The notes under the pieces were generated by a model that made no database searches, was not told the DNA's origin, and saw only the letters and a list, made by a program, of their open reading frames with translations. A program made the translations under genes and the position numbers. Shown one piece after another: positions 54,214-63,359 of a stretch of 64,000 nt of DNA (positions within the stretch are counted from its first letter, which is position 1; each line of letters opens with the position of its first letter). Source of the stretch: Tricholoma matsutake (taxonomy: Eukaryota; Basidiomycota; Agaricomycetes; Agaricales; Tricholomataceae); assembly GCA_026075535.2 (NCBI GenBank), contig AP026546.1:3906001-3970000 (forward strand), read 5' to 3'.

Positions 54214-54886
54214 TGTTAAGACTATTGGTCTTAACTCAAACTTGTCTTTGTTTACTGCACTAGGAGGCTTTCCTAGTGTTTCAGGCTTTCAGCCTTCGCT
54301 TGGGTGCTTCCTCAAGCTGTCACGGCTGTTCGTACTCAGAGGCTTTCTGAGTATACCGTTTGTTCGTGTATCACAGTTGGAGGCTTTCCAACTGTCGAGT
54401 TCGGGTTATCACAGCTAAGGGCTTCTTAGACTGTCGAGTTGTTCAAGTTGAGTTTAAGACCATAGGTTGAATTAGGTCAAGCCAAGGAATACAGGTAGTA
54501 TTATTGTAGCTTATATACGGTTTCAGAGATGTCTATCATCCAATCAGAATGCAAGATCCTTGTCAAGTAATAATAGAAAGAACAATAGAACAATAAGCCT
54601 CATGCCTAGCATGAGGTGTCCGATGTCATGGAGTGCTGCGGTGCAGCATGTCAAAAAACAATAGCAGATAAGCCTCATGCCGAGTATGAGGTATCCAATG
54701 TCACGGATCCGATGTCAAGGGTCCGATGTCAAGGGATGCTGCGGTGCAGCATGTCAAATGCTAGGAGCCAGGCATTGAAGCATCTCTCATCAGAATGAGT
54801 CAAGTCGAATGCAAAGGAAAAATAAAGTACCCAGCCTTGCTGGCGTACATCTGGTCATCCTGGGTTATGACAACAAAATTGTAACA
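54214..54886 (-). repeat. 5' LTR of gypsy-1
   Basis: 673 bp, 89 bp longer than the 3' LTR because its U3 carries an extra palindrome-rich segment (54600-54690) with CCTCATGCCTAGCATGAGG and GTGCTGCGGTGCAGCA. TATA box (minus) at 54510-54517. Hairpin array at 54258-54434 at the same offsets as in the 3' LTR. Confidence 0.95.
54258..54434 (-). promoter_or_regulatory. Five-hairpin array in the 5' LTR leader
   Basis: Same five hairpins and loops as at 47605-47781. Differences between the two LTRs in this stretch fall mostly at CpG positions outside the stems (for example TTCGTACTC against TTCATACTC). Confidence 0.88.
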
Positions 54887-54891
54887 GTCAA

Positions 54892-55680
54892 TGCAAGATG
54901 TGAACATGTCAATGGCATAGACATCGTGGCCACAATTTGGATATGTGTTGAGCAACTGGCAGCTGGTGAACGGCTCCAGGAACTTGATGCGGAGATCAAG
55001 GAAAAATACATGGATGTTTTCAAACCCATTCCCCATGTTGATGAAATGCAGAACTCGGTGCTTTGTAAGATCAGCTTGAAAGACACTGGCAAAACAATTA
55101 CCACTAGGAGCTATTCCTGCCCACACAAGCTCCATGAGGCTTGGAGTATCTTGACACAGCAACATTTAGATGCAGGACAAATCCATCCCTCCTCTTCTGC
55201 CCACACTTCACCAGCCTTCCTCGTGCCAAAGGTGGATGCTACAGATCTACTGCACTGGGTCAATGACTATTGTCAGCTCAATAGCAACACAGTAACAGAC
55301 TCACACCCTCTGCCTTGCATAGATGACATCCTGGCAGATGCTGGACATGGAAAAATCTGGAGTAAACTAGACATGACAGACAGTTTCTTCCACACCAAAA
55401 TGGACCCAGAAAGCATACTGTTGACTGCAGTGACGACACCGCTCGGGCTCTACACGTGGACTGTGATGCCAAAAGGCTGCAAAATGCACGACCCATGCAC
55501 CAACAATGGGTAACAGCTGCATTACGGCACTTCCCAGGAATTTTCACACATATCTACTTAGACAATATTATTATCTGGTCAAACTCTCTGGAGGAGCACA
55601 CCCAACACATTAAAAAAATTATGACTGCATTGTGGGAAGCTCAATTGTATTGAAACCAGAAGAAATCAAGTTTTTATCTA
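54892..55680 (+). pseudogene. gypsy-2 reverse transcriptase
   Basis: After the gypsy-1 insertion the frame reads VEQLAAGERLQELDAEIKEK, YMDVFKPIPHVDEMQ, SAHTSPAFLVPKVDATDLLH, CIDDILADAGHGKIWSKLD and TAVTTPLGLYTWTVMPKG. It then shifts one base and continues HFPGIFTHIYLDNIIIWSNS and LEEHTQHIKKIMTALWEAQL. The catalytic motif is YLDN, with GACAAT at 55561-55566 where GACGAT is expected. Stops near 55651. Confidence 0.85.
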
Positions 55681-56882
55681 ATGGAATTGATCTTCCTGGG
55701 CCACTGCATCTCCCAACAAGACATTGAAGCCTGCTCTTCGAAAGTGGATAAAATTTTGAACTGGCTGATGCCAAAATCGGCGACTGATGTCCGCAGTTTC
55801 TTGGGACTTGTATGGTACATCGCTGCATTTCTTCCTCACCTGGCAGATCACACTGCTGTCCTGACTCCTTTGACCATGAAGGAGTGCAAGAAGAATTTTC
55901 CAGCCTGGTCAGAGACACATGAAGCCGCCTTTGAGGCTATTAAAGCACTCATCATGAGCAGGGAATGCTTGACCATGATTGACCACATGATGCCTGAAAA
56001 AAATAAGATCTTAATGACTTGTGATGCGAGTGACTGGAGAACAGGCACCGTCCTGAGCTGGGGCCTGACTTGGGAAACTGCACGACTGGGAACATTCAAT
56101 TCTATGCAACTTAAAGATGCACAGAAAAATTATCCTGTACACAAGAAAGAGATGCTGGCTAGTGTTTGAAGGTCCAGTCCATGGTTATGTAACAGTCTTT
56201 TGGAATTTTGAGATGTAATCTGCTTGTCAAAGCCTTAGAACTTATCCTGGCATTTCAAGACTTTTTGTACATAATGTCAATATATGATTGAAAATGTTTG
56301 TCATTATGCCTCAGTGCTTTTTACAGAACCAAACATATTAAACATAAAACAATTTTTCCAGTCTATACATTTTCCGAGGTTTTGAGAAAAATGTATGAAC
56401 TGGAAAAATTGTTTTGTGTTTAATAGGTTTAATTATGTAAAAACCACTGAGGCATAATGACAAAACATTTTTGGTCCTATCTTGACATTGTGTACAAAAA
56501 GTCCTGAAATGCCAGGATAAGTTGTAAAGCTTTAACAAGCAGATTACATCTCAAAATTCCAAAAGACTGTTACACAACCATGGACTGGACCTTCAAACAC
56601 TAATGCTGGCAATCGTGCAAGCACTAAAAAAATGGCGGTCTGACCTCCTTGGATCGCAATTTATTGTGTATACAGACCGTTGCACTCTTGAGAACTTTCA
56701 TACCCAGAAAGATCTGTCGTGGCGGCAGGCCTGATGGATGGAACATCTCTCACAATTTGACATGAACATTTATTACATCTGCAGTGAAGACAACACTGTT
56801 GTGGATGCACTCTCCCGCCTGCTGGCAGATACCCCAGATGAGCCTTCAGATGATGTTGATGTAGCTGACTCACCCTTATGAT
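55681..56882 (+). pseudogene. gypsy-2 RT connection and RNase H, split by a MITE
   Basis: MELIFLGHCISQQDIEACSS, ATDVRSFLGLVWYIAAFLP and ILMTCDASDWRTGTVLSWG (RNase H Asp) run to KKEMLA at 56159. After the MITE the frame goes on IVQALKKWRSDLLGSQFIVY, TDRCTLENFHTQKDLSW and, past a TGA at 56732 where Arg is expected, IYYICSEDNTVVDALSRLL. The last Asp (DALSR) closes the domain. Confidence 0.85.
56160..56602. mobile_element. Fold-back hAT-type MITE, 443 bp
   Basis: Ends TAGTGTTTGAAGGTCCAGTCC and its inverse, with arms of about 200 bp matching almost throughout and a spacer of roughly 40 bp (56365-56405). The 8-bp duplication ATGCTGGC is perfect (56152-56159, 56603-56610). It has the same TAGTGTTT-AAGGTCC terminus as the element in the KDZ gene, so both belong to one hAT group. 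No coding capacity. Removal restores the RNase H frame exactly. Confidence 0.95.
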
Positions 56883-56924
56883 GGGACTGCTGGCTGAACA
56901 AGCCAACCTCTTGCAATGCAGTGC

Positions 56925-57508
56925 TGTCAAGACCGATTCTTCCAACTGGACTTCCGATCATTTTATGCCCCCCTTTCCGGCCACCTTACATCACAGCCCA
57001 CCTCCTATCAGCAGCACTGCCTAGAGGCAAAATTCCCTCATTTCCAATTAAGTGAAACAGTTTCAGGAATTGCCTCAGAAGCTGGTTTTCATATTAGCCA
57101 CAGCCTCGGAAACTCCGACCTTAGTATTTAAGCTAGCTACTTCCATTTTGTATTGCCAGTTTGTAAATCAACCAAGTCTCCCACTTAATCCTATCCTCTT
57201 TAAACTCCAATTACATTCTTAAGTCATTCTTGAACTCTTGCTCATCCTCTCCAGAAACTCTCTGGACCTCTGGTCATCTTCCTTACTCTCGCCTTGAAAT
57301 TAGGACACTTGACGAGGAGAAGGGTGCAACTTCTTATAAGTTGAAGCCAAGTCCTTTCTGCTCCCCCACTTGGTATGACACATCAAGTAAACCCTGCCCC
57401 AGATTTCTGTAGGATTCCCTGTCTTACTCGATCCATCCTCTACAACTTCTATTGTCCGGGTACAACCAGAATTCCAACGACTTCCCCTTCAAGTTCAGTA
57501 CTTAACAA
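56925..57508. mobile_element. Solo LTR in gypsy-2 between RNase H and integrase
   Basis: 584 bp, starts TGTCAAGACCGATTC, ends GTACTTAACA, perfect 5-bp duplication AGTGC (56920-56924, 57509-57513). TATA-like TAGTATTTAAGC near 57120. Not similar to the gypsy-1 or gypsy-2 LTRs. Removal restores NAV-LTISTDESFL. Confidence 0.92.
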
Positions 57509-57513
57509 GTGCT

Positions 57514-58990
57514 AACCATCAGCACTGATGAATCTTTCCTCAATGATGTTTGTGAAGGATACAAACATGACAAATTCTGTCAGAAACTAGCGAATGTAAC
57601 TGGGGGCATTCCTGAGATCCGCATGATTAATAAACTTTGGTACTTGGGAGACCGCCTGGTGATACCTAGATTTGGGACACTGCATGAGGATCTTTTCTGG
57701 CTTGCACACAACTTGCTGGGACACTTCAGTGCAGACAAATCATATGCCAGTATCAGGGACTGTTGTTATTGGCCTAATATGTGAAGAGATCTCAAAAATG
57801 CATATGTTCCTGCATGTTCAGACTGCCAAATAAACAAAAGCGGCATGTCGAAGGCCAAAGGGCCGCTGCATCTGTTACCAATTCCCGAGAAACGAGGTGA
57901 CTCAGTTTGTCTAGACTTTGTGGGGCCACTCCCCAAAGATGAGAATTACGATTGCAGTCTGACAATAACAGACAGACTGGGTTCTGACATCAGGCTGATC
58001 CCGATGCAGACAGATATCACAGCACCAAAACTTGCTCTGATTTTCTTCAATGAATGGTACTGTGAAATGGCTTGCCGCTAGAGCTAATTTCCAACTGTGA
58101 TAAATTATTCATGTCCAAATTCTGGAAAGCCCTACATGTGCTGACTGGTGTGCATCTGAAAATGTCCACTGTGTACCACCCTCAAACTGATGGTACAAGT
58201 GAATGCATGAACAAAACACTTAACCACTGTGTACAATTCCGTGTTGAGCATAACCAGTGTTAGGAAACAGCCCCATTACCTAATAAAATTTCATTTTATT
58301 TTATTATGTCGAATTACACTACATTATGCCAAATGATGCTACACTTTGATAGCATGAGAATTTTATTTTGCATGCATCAATATGTATGTGCATGTATGAG
58401 CGTGTCAGTAACAACAATGTACAATATATGTAACATAGTATATAAACCCTAAATATATACCTAGGGGACTGCAGTTGTGTTCTCTTAGGTATTCCACCTA
58501 CACTTGTGGTGTGAAATGCCTTTCTCAACAAACTCACCTATTAATAACCCCTTGCATCAAAACCATCAGTTTCCCCATCATGCATGCACATTCTGCCCCC
58601 TTCTTGTAGAGAGAACCTGCACAGTCTTAGCTAGCAGATAGTGGGTGTTGCCCTAACAACCAGAAGGGATGGGTGCGAGCATTGCCCATCATCCACTTCC
58701 ACATGATGAACTCGGTGAATGGTTCTATGGGACTCTCAGGATCTCAAATCCACATGGGCTGAAGCCCATGTGTCATCCCTCCTCTGATACCAGGAGCATT
58801 ATCTGAGGATACCCTTGAAGAAACTGCTGCATGAGATATAATCTCTCAGATTGAAGCTGATGTTGCAGAGGCAAAGGATGCCTTGCTTGGCACTAAAGTC
58901 ATGCAAGCTTTTTTCATGAACAAAATGCTTGGTTGCGAGGATGTATACCTCATGGGTGAGAAAGTGATGCTTTTCCATGCTACGATGGAC
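57514..58990 (+). pseudogene. gypsy-2 integrase, split by a solo LTR
   Basis: LTISTDESFLNDVCEGYKHD, then the H2C2 part LAHNLLGHFSADKSYASIRD and CCYWPNM, a TGA at 57782, and VPACSDCQINKS. The core has VCLDFVGPLPKDENYDCSLT (first Asp). The second region reads LISNCDKLFMSKFWKALHV, where SDRD is expected, so the catalytic Asp is Asn. TVYHPQTDGTSECMNKTLNH carries the Glu. After the solo LTR the frame continues KGWVRALPIIHFHMMNSVNG, TGA at 58760, then IEADVAEAKDALLGTKVMQA. Confidence 0.83.
58258..58658. mobile_element. Solo LTR in gypsy-2 integrase
   Basis: 401 bp, TGTTAGGAAACAG to GCCCTAACA (inverted ends TGTTAGG/CCTAACA), perfect 5-bp duplication ACCAG (58253-58257, 58659-58663). Plus-strand TATATAAACCCT near 58440 suggests a plus-strand promoter. 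AT-rich and unlike the other LTRs; possibly from a copia-type element, but that cannot be told from an LTR alone. Removal restores EHNQ-KGWVRALP. Confidence 0.93.
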
Positions 58991-59149
58991 CTTTCTCTGT
59001 AATTAAGACCTTTCCTGGAATGTCATCATACACCCTCCACCTGCCAAACTATCATGCTTCCCTACTAAAGTGACACAATGAAAATGATGCAGAGCTTTTC
59101 CCTTCCTGTGAGCTTGAACGCCCTGGCTCTGTGTTGACCAAAAATGGCC

Positions 59150-59330
59150 TGGAAGAATACCACGTTGAGAAGATCATCGATGAATGAAGGAGGGGCCATG
59201 GATATCAATACCTAGTAAGATGGTTGGGATACTCTGAGGGTGACAACCTGTGGCTTCCTCAACAGGAACTCAAAAACTGTGAAGCGCTGGACTGCTGGAA
59301 GGCTGATAGAGCAGAGGAAACATGGTAGCT
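59150..59330 (+). pseudogene. gypsy-2 chromodomain
   Basis: EYHVEKIIDE, a TGA at 59185-59187 where Arg is expected, then RRGHGYQYLVRWLGYSEGD and LWLPQQELKNCEALDCW. The YLVRW-GY and LWLPQQEL blocks are the chromodomain core of chromoviruses. Confidence 0.82.
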
Positions 59331-59417
59331 TTTTCCCACTGGGTTTCTTAATGCACCTGTTGTTGCTGGTTGATGTTGGGTTTGATTTCTTACTATGCTA
59401 GCCAGAGACACTTTTCT

Positions 59418-59430
59418 AAGAGTGGGAGGG
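59418..59430 (+). promoter_or_regulatory. Polypurine tract of gypsy-2
   Basis: AAGAGTGGGAGGG directly precedes the 3' LTR. Confidence 0.75.
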
Positions 59431-59705
59431 TGTAAGCCTGGCTTACATCATCTTGTTGACATCTGTTTGTATACACATACTCTTCAAACCATATATACTA
59501 CTACTATATATGGAGAATTCCCCATTCTTCCTTATAATTTTCCCCTTCTCGCTTCCCTTATACTCTGCTTTTGTATTATCCCTCACTCCTAAATACACGT
59601 CGTTGTCTTGTTATTTCATGTGATTAGAAGTGAGTTCATTGGTTCCTTTTCTCTCTCTGCCTCCACCTCTAGTGTTTCCTATCCCAATTAAGGGATAGGC
59701 TTTCA
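59431..59705 (+). repeat. 3' LTR of gypsy-2
   Basis: 275 bp, TGTAAGCCTGGCTTACA to GGCTTTCA. Compared with the 5' LTR: TATACACATACTCTTCAAACC-like CpA where the 5' copy has CpG, plus a short insertion near 59540. Confidence 0.95.
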
Positions 59706-59710
59706 TACTA

Positions 59711-59859
59711 CTACTCCTGTGAAACAATCAGATGTTCCATGTTGCAACCAAAACTGGGGCAGCTGTGAAGATCCCTGCTCCAATCATTGCAAGCATGGTT
59801 GTTGCTGTATCTGTGGGGAGGAACATCAAGCAAAAGAGAACCCTGCCTGCCTTGCTTAG
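59711..59859 (+). pseudogene. Gag-like ORF of the Ngaro-like element, 3' part with Cys/His cluster
   Basis: Continues from 43711 in frame: PVKQSDVPCCNQNWGSC, EDPCSNHCKHGCCCICGEEH, then QAKENPACLA and a stop at 59857-59859. The pattern W-x-G-x-C-x4-C-x3-C-x-H-x-C ... C-x2-C-x3-H resembles the Cys/His end of Agaricomycete DIRS/Ngaro-type ORF1 proteins and fits nucleic-acid binding. Confidence 0.65.
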
Positions 59860-60191
59860 CTCCAAAATTGAGCACTAAAGAACATTCCCTAGTATGGCTA
59901 CTGTCAAAAACTACTTCGATCAGTATTTCTTTTGTATTTTATCATATTACTTCTTAAATTTCATTCTGTTCCTATCCAACAGAAGGACCTCATTTCTGGC
60001 TCAGCCAACTTCCACATCATGATGACTTCATGTGGGCTACCACAGCAGCTCATCTTTGGCAATTTATGGGCTACCATAATTCACATCTATCATATCTTTC
60101 CCTACTCTCACCTTCCTCACTGCTCCTTGCTTTTCACATCTACACACACCTCCACCATCCCCCACACACATCATCATATATGCTCTTCTAT

Positions 60192-60282
60192 TAGCCTCTC
60201 TGCTCCTTGCCTATCAAATGATGGGACCACTTTGGTGGCCTCAGTTTCTGCTACTCCGCATTTTGAGTCAGCAGCAGAGGTC
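60192..60282 (+). repeat. B1 direct repeat of the Ngaro-like element
   Basis: 91 bp from TAGCCTCTCTGCTCCTTGCC to GCAGCAGAGGTC. Differs from B2 by eye at only one site, a CpG (CTCCGCATT against CTCTGCATT). Confidence 0.85.
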
Positions 60283-60287
60283 ATTGC

Positions 60288-60537
60288 AAATGCAGGTTCC
60301 AGGGGTAAGAGTATTTTCAAAGGCGTCTGGGCCTATCAAATGTGTTCCCATATTCCTTATCAACAAAGGCTTTGCCTTCCATTTGCTGTGTGCTGCTCAT
60401 GTACCATCTTCAGCACAGTGCTACTGTTTGTAGCTGATGCTGTGTTGAAGAAGGATCGGTATGTGAAACAGTCTCACTCAGCACTCTTGCTTCCTCCTCT
60501 CATCACCTGTGTGGCTTCACCCATCTTTTTTGCACCC
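60288..60537 (+). repeat. A2 direct repeat of the Ngaro-like element
   Basis: Copy of A1, placed directly after B1 as in Ngaro elements. Confidence 0.85.
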
Positions 60538-60595
60538 CACCCACCACTCCATCTTTTCATATGTAGTTTTAAAGTATATTACTTGTTTCTTAGTT

Positions 60596-60686
60596 TAGCC
60601 TCTCTGCTCCTTGCCTATCAAATGATGGGACCACTTTGGTGGCCTCAGTTTCTGCTACTCTGCATTTTGAGTCAGCAGCAGAGGTC
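60596..60686 (+). repeat. B2 direct repeat of the Ngaro-like element
   Basis: Second 91-bp copy, marking the probable right end of the element. Confidence 0.85.
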
Positions 60687-61560
60687 CTTGGGTTCCGGTA
60701 ACCAGCTGGTGACAATCACATGTGGGGTAACCTCTCAGCTCTGCCATCGGCACCTGATCTTCTTTTATTTCTGGACACGTGTGAGACAACTTCAGCAATT
60801 GCCACATCGTTGGATCCCTGAAACTTTCTTGAGCTCAGGACACAATCTATATATAAACCAAAAATAGGGTCTGGAGATCCCCATGCTATTATATTTGAGG
60901 CATTCTCTATTCCTCATTCTCAATAAATTGAGAACTCAGAACTGATTAATAATCCACTGGAGACTATCAGGGAAAACACAAGGCATCATTTTGCCAGCTT
61001 ATCAGCTTCTGCATTTCATTATGGACGCTATACAAGTGTACACAACATTTTTACTCTACAAAGGGAAACTCCAGTTCAACTCCAATTACAAAGACCACAA
61101 GATGATGTATGAATTCAAACCATGCAGTATTCCATCAGATAGCTGTAAGAAATGCAATGATCAAAGTGTGTGCAGCTGAGCCATCCCAATCTTTACAAAG
61201 TATCATGAATCATTTCCAAGAACCCTTGCCATCAAGATGCCAGACTTACAATCAATGTCAACTAAGATTGACAACAATAGTGTCCCACCAGCCTTTATCA
61301 GCATTTGAATGTAAATGCTCCAACTCTTGCTAACACTCTGCATATAGCTGCTGGAGATATATATCACACTTACCATCTGTGTGGTCTCATATATCTAATC
61401 CATGAACACTTCACTAGCCATTTCTTAGATCATGAAGGTCAGTGGTGGTTTCATGATGGTATCCTGACTGGAGTCACTCTTAGAAAGGAAACAAGAACAG
61501 CCTCAGCACAACTTTCTCATGCAATATTGGCAATATATAGGTACTAGATGTAGTTCACAC
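60687..61560 (+). pseudogene. Decayed coding region, possibly USP-type peptidase C-terminal part
   Basis: At 61310-61460 a frame reads NTLHIAAGDIYHTYHLCGLI, YLIHEHFTSHFLDHEGQWWF and HDGILTG. The HFTS...WWFHDG pattern recalls the histidine box of a fungal ubiquitin-hydrolase-like family (from memory, weak). Upstream short blocks (MDAIQVYTTFLLYKGKL near 61020) may belong to it. Many stops. Confidence 0.3.
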
Positions 61561-63359
61561 AATGTGGGACCAATCCTGCCACCAAAGGAAACTGAATAAC
61601 CCCTTACCCCTAAGAACTGAGACGTGACATGCGAAGCAGTGGCCCTCTAGCACAAGTCCCCAGACTACCAGGCTATAATTACTACATAGGCTACATAGCT
61701 CTATATTACCATCACCTTTTTTCCTGATGTATGATTATGGAAAGTCATCACTAACTGTCTTATCCAAGAATCTTGGCTCTAATCCACCTTATGGTTACCT
61801 GTTTCTGTCCATATCCATCCATTTCCTCTAATGTCTACTACTGTGAACCATGGCATGCCCCCTTAGTATCCTATAAAGGTTAGCTTTGATGCAGGCTGAG
61901 GAGACTGATAGATAGGGACTTTTTCAACACCAGAGATCCTGATGTGAAGATAAAGAACTTTCCATATCCAGGCTTTGTCTAATGCCAGAGTGGACTGTGC
62001 TATATCCACCATGATCCTACTAGACTAAAGCAGACATTCACTCACTGTCTGTACATGTGCAGTGATGAAGTAATGTTTTCTCTCATGCCAGTGCACTGAA
62101 AACATGCCAGTGCACTGAAAACACACCAGTGCCATATGGTTGTTGAGGGATTGATTGTACTTTGACATCTGACTCTTGTACACATCAAATCCAGATTGTC
62201 CAGCATGGCAGACTGATAGAGCTTCCATTTCTCAATGATTGGACAATGATAGCACATAGTCCACAGCAACAGGTCTGAATGGAGAGTGCACTACCCTAAT
62301 GTCTCCAGATCCATAGGTGAAATATTCTACTGGGTTGACTACTGTTGAACAAAAAAACCAAAAAAAAACAGAAACCAAAAAGAAGATAAAAAAAGGGAAA
62401 AAAACCTGAAGGATGGGCCTGCACAGTTTGTGGCTTCAACTTGGGAGAATTATGTAAATATTTCCTTTTTAGTTCAAAGCCAGACTGTTTCCAGACCGTG
62501 ATCAATACCTCGAGCATTACAGCCATTCACAGAATGATATCATGATGTTAGGCCCTTTCAAAATTCAAAAACAGATTGTTTATGTCTTTTATTTATTCCT
62601 CCAGTGATGCCGATGTGCCATGGATATGCTGGTAGCCAGCATGTATATTGGCACATTGGCATTTAGCATCACCAATAAGACCAACACTGCAAATGTGTGT
62701 AAGTCATCTGTCATCCTAGTCTTCATCCAAACCTGAATGTCACAAGGCTTTGAAACCTCTGTAAAACATAGATTCTTCCACTATGCAGCCTATGCTAAAC
62801 ATGCGAGGATATCCTGGAGCCAAGTTCAAGTTCTTACAATAACTCCTGGACCCTTCTTGGTACTACCATGCTCAATGGCACACCACACAGCTGGAATAGT
62901 TCCCTTGCAAACCTCCAGCCACACTCTGCTAGGATTTCTGCTCTGCCACCTTTGTCATATTGAATGTCTGGATGTGCAAATGTTCAATTGTGAAGAAGAA
63001 AAAAAATGAGTCTTATCTTACTATGGTATGTATATGCACAGAATACAGGACTCGTGCCTGGCTTCTTGGACAGTTGAGGTAGATGTATGAAGAATGAGCT
63101 AGTGTACCAATGTTTTGCATGCTGGGAAAACTGACATGTTTGAGTCATGTGACCTCATTCTCTCTCTCTTCTACCATCTTGCCTATTCACTTGACTTGAA
63201 ACTACCTCCATTTTTCATCCTTCTTGCTTAGCTCAAGAAGTTGCAACAATACAAGTGTTATCAAATATGTCTCAATCTTCAGTGAAGTGAGGAACCAGGG
63301 CCAACACTCAATGTTCACAGTCACAAACAACTAAAGGCAGCACAGACAGTGCTGGCAGC
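61561..63359. other. No recognisable gene
   Basis: Only short frames. Notable: a direct repeat of CATGCCAGTGCACTGAAAA at 62084-62121, and an A-rich tract at 62347-62404. A plus-strand frame at 62737-63009 has no motif. Confidence 0.35.

Larger units (their letters stand above)
47561..54886 (-). mobile_element. gypsy-1: complete minus-strand Ty3/gypsy chromovirus
   Basis: 7326 bp with LTRs at both ends (54214-54886 as 5', 47561-48144 as 3') and a target duplication GTCGA/GTCAA (47556-47560, 54887-54891) that differs by one CpG change. The minus-strand order is gag with CCHH-type knuckle, protease, RT, RNase H, H2C2 integrase, chromodomain, a small membrane ORF, a purine tract and the 3' LTR. 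Removing it joins the gypsy-2 protease and RT frames (PLV into NARCEHVNG). Gag and several other frames are long and open, so it is younger than its host. Confidence 0.96.
43712..59705 (+). mobile_element. gypsy-2: Ty3/gypsy LTR retrotransposon, complete but nested and decayed
   Basis: LTRs at 43712-43971 and 59431-59705 begin TGTAAGCCTGGCTTACA and end GGGATAGGCTTTCA. The 5-bp duplication TACTA flanks the element (43707-43711, 59706-59710). The order gag, protease, RT, RNase H, integrase, chromodomain is that of a chromovirus-type Ty3/gypsy. It contains gypsy-1, a fold-back MITE, two solo LTRs and an LTR-like block; without them its own length would be roughly 6.1 kb. Removing gypsy-2 rejoins the Ngaro-like gag ORF in frame (Ser/Thr run into PVKQSDVPCC). 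Confidence 0.95.
42238..60686 (+). mobile_element. Non-autonomous Ngaro/DIRS-like element with split direct repeats
   Basis: The order is A1 (42238-42487), gag-like ORF, B1 (60192-60282), A2 (60288-60537), B2 (60596-60686). A1 and A2 are ~250-bp direct copies; B1 and B2 are 91-bp near-identical direct copies. This A1-ORF-B1-A2-B2 layout is the hallmark of Ngaro-type tyrosine-recombinase retrotransposons. After removing the nested gypsy-2, the internal part is only ~2.2 kb and encodes one gag-like protein. I see no tyrosine recombinase and no RT of its own. It would therefore depend on enzymes from elsewhere. Confidence 0.7.

Noticed and set aside
59932..60867. A 311-codon plus-strand open frame, the longest in the right part
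   Set aside because: It runs across the B1, A2 and B2 direct repeats of the Ngaro-like element and shows hydrophobic low-information sequence. The same bases are non-coding terminal repeats at 42238-42487.
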